A DNA stretch of 64,000 nt from Nilaparvata lugens (lineage: Eukaryota > Arthropoda > Insecta > Hemiptera > Delphacidae), in assembly GCF_014356525.2 (NCBI RefSeq), contig NC_052518.1:97599932-97663931 (forward strand), read 5' to 3'. This document shows positions 55,605 through 64,000 of the stretch, piece by piece. A model generated the notes under the pieces. It saw only the letters and a program-made list of their open reading frames with translations, had not been told where the DNA came from and made no database searches. Positions within the stretch are counted from its first letter, which is position 1. Every line of letters begins with the position of its first letter. The position numbers were made by a program, and so were the translations under genes.

Positions 55605-56677
55605 GGAGTCATTTTCAAGAAACTAGCACAATCTACTAACCGATGACCCGGTTTTGAGCACTTCAGACAATTGGGATTTTTACTAGATGCATCGTTAGAT
55701 GAATCATTGGATTGAACCACAAACACCTTTGATTTATTATCTTTTTTGTGCTTCATATTAAACGATTCAGTCTGTTTCTCATCAGAAGGAAGAGTCTTAA
55801 TTTGCTTTTCAATGAATTTTACATAATCGGCATAAGTTGGCATAGCCTTGTCACGTACGGCCGATTCAAAATTTCTACGAGAACTTGGATCCAGCAATCT
55901 CAAGCCATGATAGAGGAATATCGAGTCTGACAAATCAGTGAGTCGCAATCTCTTCACTGCATTGATGGAACTGCAAAACCCATCCAAAATCGCAATACAA
56001 CCTGCCTTTGATTCTGATTTTATTGGACGAAATTCAAAAATTTGTTTGAAATAGGCATCGACTTGCGCTCGTGGATCGTTATAGCGGGTCAATAATGCCT
56101 GCCAAATTATTAGATAATTATTAGCCAATGGTGGCAAATGACGACAAATATTTGCTGCTTGTCCAGTAAGTCTACTTACAAGATATTGGACCTTCTGCTG
56201 ATCGTTCAAACTCTTGTTGTCATGTACCAATGCCTTAAACAATTCATAAAACACCGACCATTGAGTCTGGTTCCCATCAAATTTTGGAAGGTCGATTTTG
56301 GGCAGTACTGACTCGGACACGACCGGCTGTGCACTAGCTGCTGAAGCTGCCGAAGATTGAGCAATAGCATCAGTCGCCTCTTTCTGTTTGAGAGTGTTAG
56401 CCGCTACTTCAATATACTGAAACAGATCTAGATGTGAGTTGTTGAATGCTACAACATAGTCTTTATTCAACTCAAGTTCCAACTCATTAACCACTAATTC
56501 TGTCTTTTCATAATCCGAAATGGTCTGAGACACCCGAGGATACAATACTAAAAATTGCTCAGCAACTTTTGGATCAGAGACATTTTTAGACAGGTCATAA
56601 ATTCTTTGCAATCGGGCATACAATTGTTCCAGTTTAGCGCGATGCACAATAATATGTTTCTGTAATTTTTCCTCCAT
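55586..56677 (-). CDS. BEL B Gag
   Basis: The start is taken at the MEEKLQKH methionine (56677); the frame is open to a Met at 56722. A coiled-coil N-terminus (residues 1-100) is followed by an Ala/Ser linker, then LPKFDGNQTQWSVFYELFKA and VQYLVSRLTGQAANI, WQALLTRYNDPRAQVDAYF, the DUF1759 Gag core. The first knuckle, CLKCSKPGHRLVDC, sits near the end. It stops at TGA after PWDRYC, where a one-base change cuts off the remaining knuckles. It forms the particle shell and binds element RNA. Confidence 0.85.
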   Translation of the reverse strand: MEEKLQKHIIVHRAKLEQLYARLQRIYDLSKNVSDPKVAEQFLVLYPRVSQTISDYEKTELVVNELELELNKDYVVAFNNSHLDLFQYIEVAANTLKQKEATDAIAQSSAASAASAQPVVSESVLPKIDLPKFDGNQTQWSVFYELFKALVHDNKSLNDQQKVQYLVSRLTGQAANICRHLPPLANNYLIIWQALLTRYNDPRAQVDAYFKQIFEFRPIKSESKAGCIAILDGFCSSINAVKRLRLTDLSDSIFLYHGLRLLDPSSRRNFESAVRDKAMPTYADYVKFIEKQIKTLPSDEKQTESFNMKHKKDNKSKVFVVQSNDSSNDASSKNPNCLKCSKPGHRLVDCASFLKMTPWDRYC

Positions 56678-56722
56678 CTTGAACTCATACACAAAACAAT
56701 TCAGCCCCAACAATACAAACAA

Positions 56723-57235
56723 CAGACAAAAAAAAAAACAAGAATGAGTTCAAAACTAAATGGAAGGAAAAATCACGACTAGTAAGTTATCAAAGTTAAA
56801 CTTTGATTATCAATTCACAAGACAAGTTACTGCTGAAGACAAAACTATATGATTAGATAATGTTCTTCCAACAACTCACAAACAAACGATAACTTGTTGA
56901 ATTGAACAAACAAAATCATGCTGTGATTAACCTTCACTAACATGTATCAAAATGGACAATACAAAATCCAACAAACAAATTCCTGAGAAAAAGAGCACAA
57001 TGAGCCTAGTTTCAGGAAAATTACAATTTTAACTGAAATAAATTTAATTTCAGACGAATACAAATTGACAAGAAACCTTGCTCTAGAACAAGGCTACAAC
57101 AAACTAAAGTTGTGCATAGATCAGACCATTCTGAACATGCCAACATTGGACAAATACGAAATTGCTTAAATCCAATGTGTGTGAATTAATCAACAAATTA
57201 CAAATTTAAATTCATCCCGGTCTGGAGGCCAGAAA
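56723..57235 (-). other. 5' leader of BEL element B
   Basis: Untranslated region between the 5' LTR and gag. It contains the primer-binding-site candidate (57214-57231) at its left-hand edge in element orientation. No other structure is recognised. Confidence 0.6.
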
Positions 57236-57720
57236 TGTTCTGAACAAAGCTCAGGCTAGAGCTACCAGTGGACTGTAAATTACTATTCAATTTATCAAAT
57301 AGAAACGAGGAGCAAAATTTAATCTTCAATTTGAGCCAGGTTATTGGTACAGTTAAACTCTGCATTAATGAACAATAAAAAGAGCAAAAACTCACCAGAT
57401 TTAATCCAATTTTGTCTACTCGCCTTTCGAAGCTTTTATTAGGTGTTTTGGTCAGATTCGAGGGGTGGAAAGAAATCTGGGAAAAAGATAGGTTTTTGCT
57501 TCCAGGCTGGTTTTCCGTGTTCAACTTGCAGGCTCTGTATACTGTATTTCGAACGAAGCTCAAACTGATTCTTTATAAATTCAAACTGATGCAAATTTAT
57601 TCAATTTAACCCTATTTACGATGTTATATTTATAATCCACACACTAGCGCACAAACCCGCTACGGGCAGAACTGTAGTCTGGGATTGGCGCTACAATTCA
57701 AAAATGCTCTGGCCAGACCA
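57236..57720 (-). repeat. 5' LTR of BEL element B
   Basis: 485 bp. It lacks the 182-bp segment of the 3' LTR; the junction lies at a short CACAC/CACTA overlap near 57645-57652, so a deletion between microhomologies is likely. Confidence 0.9.
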
Positions 57721-57725
57721 ATTAC

Positions 57726-57948
57726 AGTTCACAGAACTAACAATTTACAAAATGCTCTCAGACAGGGGTGACCAGGGGTCTTCTACTCCCTTCCCCCTTA
57801 CGAAACTTATATCATTGTGTCGCCAGTAGTCACTTTAAATCTGAAGAATAAATTATTTACCAAACCTACACTAAGTAATCAGTTTTCAGATAAGTTTCAT
57901 CTTTATATAATCTCTTCTTGAAAAAACTAGTATTCATTGAATGCTGCT
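57726..57948. other. Non-coding host flank of BEL element B
   Basis: No gene or repeat recognised. Confidence 0.35.
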
Positions 57949-57951
57949 TAA

Positions 57952-58050
57952 AGGTAGGCGCACACAGATTGTCATTGGACAGATGGCAAGCATTGGATGG
58001 ATCGGACGATTAGATTTGATGCATTGTTTTCAATTGGAGTGTGCATACCT
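57952..58050. mobile_element. Possible 99-bp MITE, GCGCACACAGA-type ends
   Basis: AGGTAGGCGCACACAGATTG at 57952 and an inverted end at 58050 (revcomp AGGTATGCACACTCCAATTG) share 14-15 of 20 bases. TAA precedes the left end but the right flank is ATA, so the duplication is lost or absent. The terminal design resembles the MITEs at 6044 and 18106. Confidence 0.4.
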
Positions 58051-58738
58051 ATACGATGCTAATAACCATGTACAGTAACGCTGTAGCCTGTACTAAGACA
58101 ATAGATGTCATCCAACACCATATTACAGTGACTGCAATGGAAGAGATTGATTGATTGATTGTGTACTTTATTTATGTAGATTACAATATATACTGGCTTA
58201 TACACTTATATACAATAGCTTACAATACAGCAAAATTATAGATGAATTTACATAATATAGACTAGGAAAATAACTATAGAACTGTATATGATATGAAAAA
58301 GCAATTTGTAATATAATAACTATAGATAATAATCATATTGTTATGCATCTACATAAATTGGCGGAGCTTTAGACATATCAATGTCCATTCTTTGGGAAGA
58401 ATAATAAAAATATCCTCCCCACTAACTCTCTACCAAAACGTTAATTTCGTTATTTAAACTAAGGATTTATTTATTAATGGAAATATTGTAAAAGTTTTAA
58501 TCAATATGAATATTGAAGAGAAAAATAATTGATTAATAAAATGAAGTAGGCTGAAAGTAGATCAGGGTTATCAAATTTCAGTAATATACAGCAGTATGCA
58601 GTGGATAATTGAAATAACATGAGTTTATATAATATATATATATATATATAATATATATATATATACAATTCGTACTATAACATGGTTTAAAGGTTTATAT
58701 TGGTGGAATGGGTGAGGGATGGTTGTCATGTGATCGTT

Positions 58739-59662
58739 CTAGGGCCGGACAGTTTCAGTCATTTGTTCCAAAATATGTTTTTTTAAAGTCAGGTTGAAGC
58801 TCGCTCGGCTCTCGATAGACCTGATAGAAACAGGAAGTGTATTCCATGCACGACAGGCACTGACTAAGAAGGATTTTGTGAAAATAGTAGTTCGATGATT
58901 GGGTATCCTTAAAGTACTTTCTCCGGTTCTAGTATGTGAAGCATCAATCCTCCTACCTTCAGAGACAAATTTGAAATCATCTTTAAAATAGTTCGGATTA
59001 CCGTATTTCAAGATATCTCTAACAAGCTTGACTATTCGAAAAAGCCTCTGATCGGGAAGCTTCAATGTTGAACTAGCAATGTGGGCTGGGGTGATATGAT
59101 CATGGCGTTGGAGAGAGTAGACGAAACGAAGACAATAATTTTGGCAACGCTGTAGTTTATCATTCAGAGTGACTTGCATATTGTTAAGAACAGAATTACA
59201 ATACATTAAATGTGGGAAGATGAGAGATTGAACCAATAATAATTTAATGTTTCTAGGGAGGATATCGTGCATTTTCTTCAATGCATGCATGGCTGAGAAT
59301 ACCTTTTTACAAGTTTTGTTCACTTGTTCTGACCAGTCAAGAGTATTATTCATAATAATGCCTAAATTTTTAACTGAGCTACAGTAAGGAATGTCATTAC
59401 CGTCTACACTAATTTTGTGAATCGATTCAAGGTCAATATTGTTTATAAGACGAGAATATCCAATTATAATGGGTTGTGTTTTGATGGGATTAAGCTTAAG
59501 GCCATTTTTCTTTGTCCATTCCACTATCGAATTGATATCCTGATTCATTATTCCAACTGTTTCATTAATTTTTGTTATGGGACAGCCTTTAATAGATTTG
59601 AAGGTCGTCTGCATAAGTATGGAAACTGGAGAATTTGATAATGGAAGAAAGGTCATTAGCAT
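58739..59662 (-). pseudogene. LINE ORF2 thumb and C-terminal region
   Basis: After the YADD box the frame shifts by one base near 59600 and continues: WTKKNGLKLNPIKTQPII, VKNLGIIMNNTLDWSEQVN, PHLMYCNSVL, LQRCQNYCLRFVYSL, then a C-terminal block with ACRAWNTLPVSIRS and TAG at 58739. This order is typical of CR1/Jockey-superfamily ORF2. The frameshift is the only lesion in this part. Confidence 0.85.
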
Positions 59663-60803
59663 ACAAAGTGAAGAGGAGAGGGCCTAAAATTGAACCTTGT
59701 GGTACTCCATGCATAACGTTTTTCCAAGTTGACTTTTTGTCACCGACAGATACACATTGTTTCCTACCTAATAGATAGGATTTAAACCAAACTAACGAGT
59801 TGCAACTGAAACCAAGAATAGCCAACTTATTCAGAAGGACTGTATGATCAACAGTATCGAATGCTTAAGAAAAATCAAATAGGGTGATAATGGTGCATTT
59901 TCTTTGGTCCATAGCTAACCTTATATCATCAGTGACACGAAGCAGAGCTGTCTCAGTTGAATGGAATTTTCTAAAGCCTGATTGAAAGTTATGAAGCTTA
60001 CTATTGTTGTGTAGAAATTTTACAACTTGAGCATGAATGAGTCTTTCTAGCACTTTGGACAATGCAGGTAAAATACTGATTGGTCTAAAATCCTCAACTT
60101 TATTGGGTGATGGAACTTTATTCAGAGGGCGAACCAGAGCAAACTTCCAGTTTTCAGGGAAAATGCCTTCTTCAAGTGACTTGTTGAAAATGTATGTAAT
60201 GGTTGGTAAAACAGCAAATAACATATTCTTGATAAATTTAATAGGAATTTTGTCTACACCCGTAGCATTACTATGAATACGTTGAATTGCTCTGAAAGTG
60301 TCTTCTTCTGAGATTGGTTGGAAATGAAATTGATCAGTGATTGGTAAATCTAAGTTTGTAACCTGCTCTTCAAGATCATCTATATGATTAGCAATGACAA
60401 CTTCATTGCGTTGGTTAGAGTGTAAAACGAAATGGTCATTTATATTATTCAATGGTAAGTCAATTTGTGGATTCGATTTCTGTTTGCCAAGCCCGAATTC
60501 TTTTATTCCCTGCCAAAGTGATTTAGAGTCTTGTCTATTGTTTGTCATAAACGAATTCAAGTACCTAATCTTTGAGTTCCGTAATTCCTGTTTAACCCTA
60601 TTTCTAAGGCTCCTATATTCTATCAAACTGTCCAAGTCAAATGTCTTTTTAAATTTTCTATGTGCTTTGTCTCCACGTCCCATCATCTTAAGTATGTCTT
60701 CAGTCATCCACGGTACTCGTCGTTTTCTATTAATCCTCCTTGTCACATGAGGTGCATGTTTGTCATACAAAGTCAAAGTCCAATTCTCGAAAGTCTTGAC
60801 CAT
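59589..60803 (-). pseudogene. LINE reverse transcriptase, one nonsense codon
   Basis: Reads WKFALVRPLNKVPSPNKVED, FRPISILPALSKVLERLIHA and HNFQSGFRKFHSTETALLRV, then DFS, a TAA at 59865-59867, and in the same frame AFDTVDHTVLLNKLAILG, VPQGSILGPLLFTLYANDL and YADD. The TAA falls where SKAFDTVDH, the first catalytic Asp block, is expected, consistent with one AAA-to-TAA change. All RT landmarks remain. The protein cannot be made as it stands. Confidence 0.85.
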
Positions 60804-60949
60804 GTCATCACTGAGGGTAATGCTTCAATTTGATGCCATGGAGTCTGAGCCACATCAGTCAGGAAGGCGCTTCATCAAAGTTTTTGAAGTCTCTATAAGT
60901 GATAATTTTCTGTTCTGGCTTGGTATCTTATGGGAAAGTACACAGTAGA

Positions 60950-61705
60950 TCAAATCATGTCTAGAAATAGCTGGGACTGAGATTTGGCCTGCTTGAACAA
61001 CCTCATTGGATCACTAACAATGAGAAGGTCAATGAGTGTGTCTGATTCATTAGTATGATGAGTTGGATCGAGGGGTAAAATAGTCATGTTTAAGCATTGG
61101 AAAATTGTAGTCAGTTGAAAGTAGTCAAAGTTACGATTCGTCATGTTCAAGTCGGTGTTCATATCCCCCATAACTAGTATACGGTTATAACAAGGCATAA
61201 GAGAAAGCAAGGCATTTTCGAAATCTGTGAAATGACCTATTTTTGGTGGGCGATAACAGATACCAACGAGTAATTTATCATTACTAGATAAGGATAATTC
61301 AAGTAGCATAAACTCTGGTCTGGAACAATACTCTTGTTTAAATGTGATTAAAACTTTTGTTTTGATACCATCTTTCACATAAATTGCTACACCCCCACAA
61401 GCTTTATTTAATCTATCATTCCGGAAAAGATTATATCCAGGCAATGCAACAAAATTTGATGTAATACTACGCTTCAAAAATGATTCGGAAATTCCGATTA
61501 TATTGAAGTCCTGAAAACGGAAGATTGCTCTGAGTTCATCAATGTGGCAACTGAGGGATTGTACATTAAGGTGAGCAGCCTTGAAAAGTTTTTTGAAAGA
61601 GTGGAGCTTATTTGCTAGAAACATACCTGTGTCATTATTACTATTATTGAAATAATCATACCTACTTGAGGGCGAGCGAGCTGACGTGTCAGTAAGAGGC
61701 ATCAT
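60950..61705 (-). pseudogene. LINE APE-type endonuclease
   Basis: 251 codons from ATG 61705: AAHLNVQSLSCHIDELRA, FNIIGISESFLKRS, ACGGVAIYVKDGI, LLVGICYRPPKIGHF, ILVMGDMNTDLNM and SDTLIDLLIVSD, the successive motifs of apurinic-endonuclease-like LINE nucleases that nick target DNA. The closing S-R-H-D motif is in the adjacent frame because of a shift near 60965, and the reading then connects to the RT with further stops. Confidence 0.85.
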
Positions 61706-61975
61706 GGAAGCAGCAGACCAATCGTGAACCGACCTCAGAACGACACATGACGGGGGAAATGGGGATGAAACTGATAAAACTTAACCTAAATGAAAAAGTC
61801 TCTTGATTCGAGTGCATTCAGTATGCCTTGACAGTTCGGCTCCCTTCACTATTTAAAGCACTAGTTCAGAAATTCACTAAACACAATAAGATGTAGATGT
61901 GTGGAGTTTCGGTGATGAATAATCCTAATGGTGAATAAGATGAAGATTGAGGAAGAGCTGGTAATGGGAGATCTG

Positions 61976-62200
61976 GTCCAAGTGGAGATAGAGCGAGTAG
62001 GTATCCAGTAGTGGAAGAATCGGGTCCAAGTGGAGGTAGAGCGAGAAGGAATCCAGTAGTGGAAGATCGAGTCCAAGTGGAGACAGAGAGAGATGGAATC
62101 CAGTGGTGGAAAATCGAGTCCAAGTGGAGATAGAGAGAGATGAAATCCAGTAGTGGAAGATCGTGTTCATGGTGGAGATAGAGCGAAATGGGATCCAGTA
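61976..62200. repeat. 47-bp minisatellite, about five units
   Basis: Units start GTCCAAGTGGAGATAGAGCG and include ATCCAGTAGTGGAAGATCG, at about 61976, 62024, 62071, 62118 and 62165 (last one diverged). Leu/Ser-rich minus-strand frames across it are caused by the repeat. Confidence 0.85.
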
Positions 62201-62633
62201 AAAACTGAAAAAGAGAAGAAGAAGCCAGCAGAAAAACGAAAAATCTTTGAAGAAGGTTATCAATAGAGGAAAGATACATAATATAACTGATAATGAATAA
62301 TATTCGCATAAAATTGAAGAGGAATAGTATGATTTAATGTGGAAAGAATCAAATATTATATGGATAAATATATGGATATTATAATATAATATATGGATAT
62401 TAGTAGAAGGTAATCAGATAGAAAGAGAAAAGGTAGAAAGGTAAATAGATATAGAAAGAAAAATAAACATTTGAACATGCTGGATAGCTAGTGGAAAAAT
62501 CACAGGGAAAATAATGATAATAATAGGGAAGAAAAGAAGAGAAAGAAGGAATGTGCACAAATCGCGAAGAACTTATGAAACTGAACTATAGAATAAGAAA
62601 TAGAACATCGCATTGTGATCTTGAATTAATCAA
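62201..62633. other. AT- and A-rich non-coding spacer
   Basis: ATATGGATATTATAATAT words repeat near 62356-62400. No gene. Confidence 0.4.
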
Positions 62634-63251
62634 GGAGAGAAGAAAAGAAGAAGAAGAGAAGAGAAGAAGAAAAGAAGAAGAAGAAGAGAAGAAGAAGAAG
62701 AAGAAGAAGGAAGAAGAAGAAGAAGAAGAAGAAGAAGAAGAAGAAGAAGAAGAAGAGAAGAAGAGAAGAAGAAGAAGAAGAAGAAGAAGAAGAAGAAGAA
62801 GAAGAAGAAGAAGAAGAAGAAGAAGAAGAAGAAGAAGAAGAAGAAGAAGAAGAAGAAGAAGAAGAGAAGAAGAAGAAGAAGAAGAAGAAGAAGAAGAAGA
62901 AGAGAAGAAGAAGAAGAAGAGAAGAAGAAGAAGAAGAGAGAAGAAGAAGAAGAAGAAGAGAAGAAGAAGAAGAGAAGAAGAAGAAGAAGAAGAAGAAGAA
63001 GAGAAGAAGAAGAAAAAGAAGAAGAAGAGAAGAAGAAGAAGACGAAGAAGAAGAAGAAGAAGAAGAAGAAGAGAAGAAGAAGAAGAAGAAGAAGAAGAAG
63101 AAGAGAAGAAGAAGAAGAAGAAGAAGAAGGGGAAGAAGAAGAAGAAGAAGAAGAAAAGAAGAAGAAGAAGAAGAAGAAGAAGAAGAAGAAGAAAAGAAGA
63201 AGAAGAGAAGAAGAAAAGAAGAAGAAGAATAAGAAGAAGAAGAAGAAGAAG
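62634..63251. repeat. ~600-bp GAA microsatellite
   Basis: Almost pure GAA with scattered GA interruptions that change register. The strand is all purine, so it can form triplex DNA. The 242-codon plus frame (Glu/Lys/Arg) and 224-codon minus frame (Leu/Ser/Phe) are artefacts. Confidence 0.98.
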
Positions 63252-63564
63252 GCTACCCACCCCTCTGTTCTATCAATAATTCTTCACACATTAGCTTCTA
63301 TTGTTCAAGCTGTGGCAACAGTAGAAGATATCATTATATAGAAGAGATTACTATCTTTACCTATAGATTACATCCATATCTATAACGTATGTTAATCATC
63401 CAATTGATTTGAAATTCAGCATTTCGAAAATTATTAATTATGGAAATAATTTTGGTAAGAGATGTAATAATTATTAGTAAGAGATGGTGAGAGAGAGAGA
63501 GAGAGCGCACAGGAGCGAGTCAATTTATCAAGCAATATTCATCAATTGTTCTCACACTATTACA
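63252..63564 (-). repeat. Possible 3' LTR region of an env-bearing element
   Basis: On the minus strand, directly after a purine tract (GAAAGAAGGGGG, 63568-63579), the sequence begins TGTAATAGTGTGAGAAC near 63564, as a 3' LTR would. The other LTR lies outside the window and the left boundary cannot be set. A GA run is at 63491-63505. Confidence 0.35.
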
Positions 63565-64000
63565 CTACCCCCTTCTTTCAAGAAGAGGGTTACACTAGAC
63601 TTGTGATTCCTCTGCCACATGAATCGCACCAGAACAGCTCCAAGTAGAGTGCTGGGGGTCACCAGAGCTGCTACCACCAGAGACCCCATTGTCTCAGTCT
63701 GCTGCTTCTGCTCTGCCAGATCTGCCAAAGCTTGTTGGAGATGATCAAGAGTGGTTTCTGCATCACCAGATGGACTTGGCCAGTAGTGGCCCTCCTCACG
63801 AGTCTGGATCAGGGCATCCCGGATGTATTGGGCAGATGGCTGAGCCTCTCCTGTCTCCAGCAGGAGCATAGGTGAGATTGGGATTTCCACCACTCGCTTC
63901 AACAACTCAGTTTGGCCACTGGATCTGGTGTTTGGGAACAGCTGGTAGGTGTTAGTGGACACAGTGCACCCTGAAGCTGCTCTTAGCTCTCCACTGCCCT
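63552..64000 (-). CDS. Envelope-like C-terminus, partial at window edge
   Basis: The frame is open from the window edge to TGA at 63552-63554, about 149 codons. It has an ectodomain part with ELRAASGCTV, a predicted helix (DHLQQALADLAEQ), one hydrophobic span (MGSLVVAALVTPSTLLGAVL) and a short basic tail starting VRFMWQRNHKSS. A single C-terminal anchor after a helix, ending over a polypurine tract and LTR-like start, fits an env-type protein of an insect LTR retroelement. No family motif confirms it. A host membrane protein is the alternative. The 5' part is outside the window. Confidence 0.4.
   Translation of the reverse strand, partial: GSGELRAASGCTVSTNTYQLFPNTRSSGQTELLKRVVEIPISPMLLLETGEAQPSAQYIRDALIQTREEGHYWPSPSGDAETTLDHLQQALADLAEQKQQTETMGSLVVAALVTPSTLLGAVLVRFMWQRNHKSSVTLFLKEGGSVIV

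Larger units (their letters stand above)
50685..57720 (-). mobile_element. BEL/Pao LTR retrotransposon B, Pol frame intact
   Basis: LTRs at 50685-51351 (3') and 57236-57720 (5'), with TG/CA ends and the 5-bp duplication ATTAC (50680-50684, 57721-57725). The primer-binding-site candidate lies at 57214-57231 (minus TGGCCTCCAGACCGGGAT), 4 bases from the LTR; the polypurine tract is at 51352-51365. One 1334-codon frame holds protease, RT, RNase H and integrase with all catalytic residues. Gag is whole except for two single-base frame changes. The LTRs differ at about five sites in 485 shared bases, so the insertion is young. Confidence 0.93.
58146..61760 (-). mobile_element. APE-type LINE (CR1/Jockey-like), nearly full ORF2
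   Basis: Minus-strand ORF2 from endonuclease (61705) to C-terminus (58739), then a ~580-bp 3' UTR with an AT repeat (58631-58668), ending AATAAAGTACACAATCAATC with a CAAT tail at 58146-58160. No RNase H domain is seen. A few single lesions break the frame. ORF1 and the true 5' end are not identified. Confidence 0.85.

Noticed and set aside
61866..62309. 147-codon Leu/Ser/Thr-rich minus-strand frame
   Set aside because: It reads across the 47-bp minisatellite, and the repeated peptide mirrors the DNA unit.
62551..63279. A 242-codon Glu/Lys/Arg frame and its 224-codon opposite-strand Leu/Ser/Phe frame
   Set aside because: Both are translations of the GAA microsatellite. Any purine triplet repeat is open in all frames.

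Overview
The window looks like 64 kb of insect nuclear DNA: AT-rich, one 100-N scaffold gap (17507-17606), short exons with GTRAGT donors, and dense BEL/Pao, CR1/Jockey-like, RTE, Penelope, tRNA-SINE and MITE remains. Several dispersed repeats, for example the family starting CTTTCCTTGCCC and the MITE starting CCGGTTGCAC, resemble repeats I associate with planthoppers (Hemiptera, possibly Nilaparvata). That species guess is from memory only.

Layout. 1-9 kb: MITEs, an internally deleted LINE with a PHD-finger ORF1 (2.87-5.13 kb) and a broken RTE LINE (6.58-8.10 kb). 9-16.6 kb: tRNA-derived SINEs, a mariner-like element with long inverted repeats, a Penelope-like GIY-YIG fragment, a LINE 3' end, and two phase-0 exons of a minus-strand multipass membrane protein (16513-16599, 14473-14583). 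17-21 kb: the gap, two abutting MITEs and a repeat carrying three 167-bp units. 22.3-30.8 kb: a small plus-strand host gene with two shared exons and two phase-compatible terminal exons, one with a poly(A) signal and one encoding 21-bp (7-residue) repeats. Its introns are full of MITEs and tandem repeats. 31-45 kb: mostly non-coding, with foldback elements, a SINE, a long hairpin and a few weak exon candidates.

45.4-57.7 kb is the best resolved part. Two BEL/Pao retrotransposons lie in the same minus orientation 56 bp apart, each bounded by its own 5-bp target duplication (CTTGT and ATTAC). Element A (45423-50623) has lost its polymerase, RNase H and integrase active sites. Element B (50685-57720) keeps all Pol catalytic residues in a 1334-residue frame, with two single-base frame changes in gag. 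58.1-61.7 kb is a minus-strand APE-type LINE with endonuclease and reverse transcriptase broken by a few lesions. It is followed by a 47-bp minisatellite, a 0.6-kb GAA tract and, at the right edge, the C-terminus of an envelope-like membrane protein next to a polypurine tract.

Only the two host genes can be argued to be cellular, from splice sites, phase and codon use. I could not name either. Nearly everything else is mobile DNA or its debris. I found no bacterial-type operon, CRISPR array, rRNA or bona fide tRNA gene.
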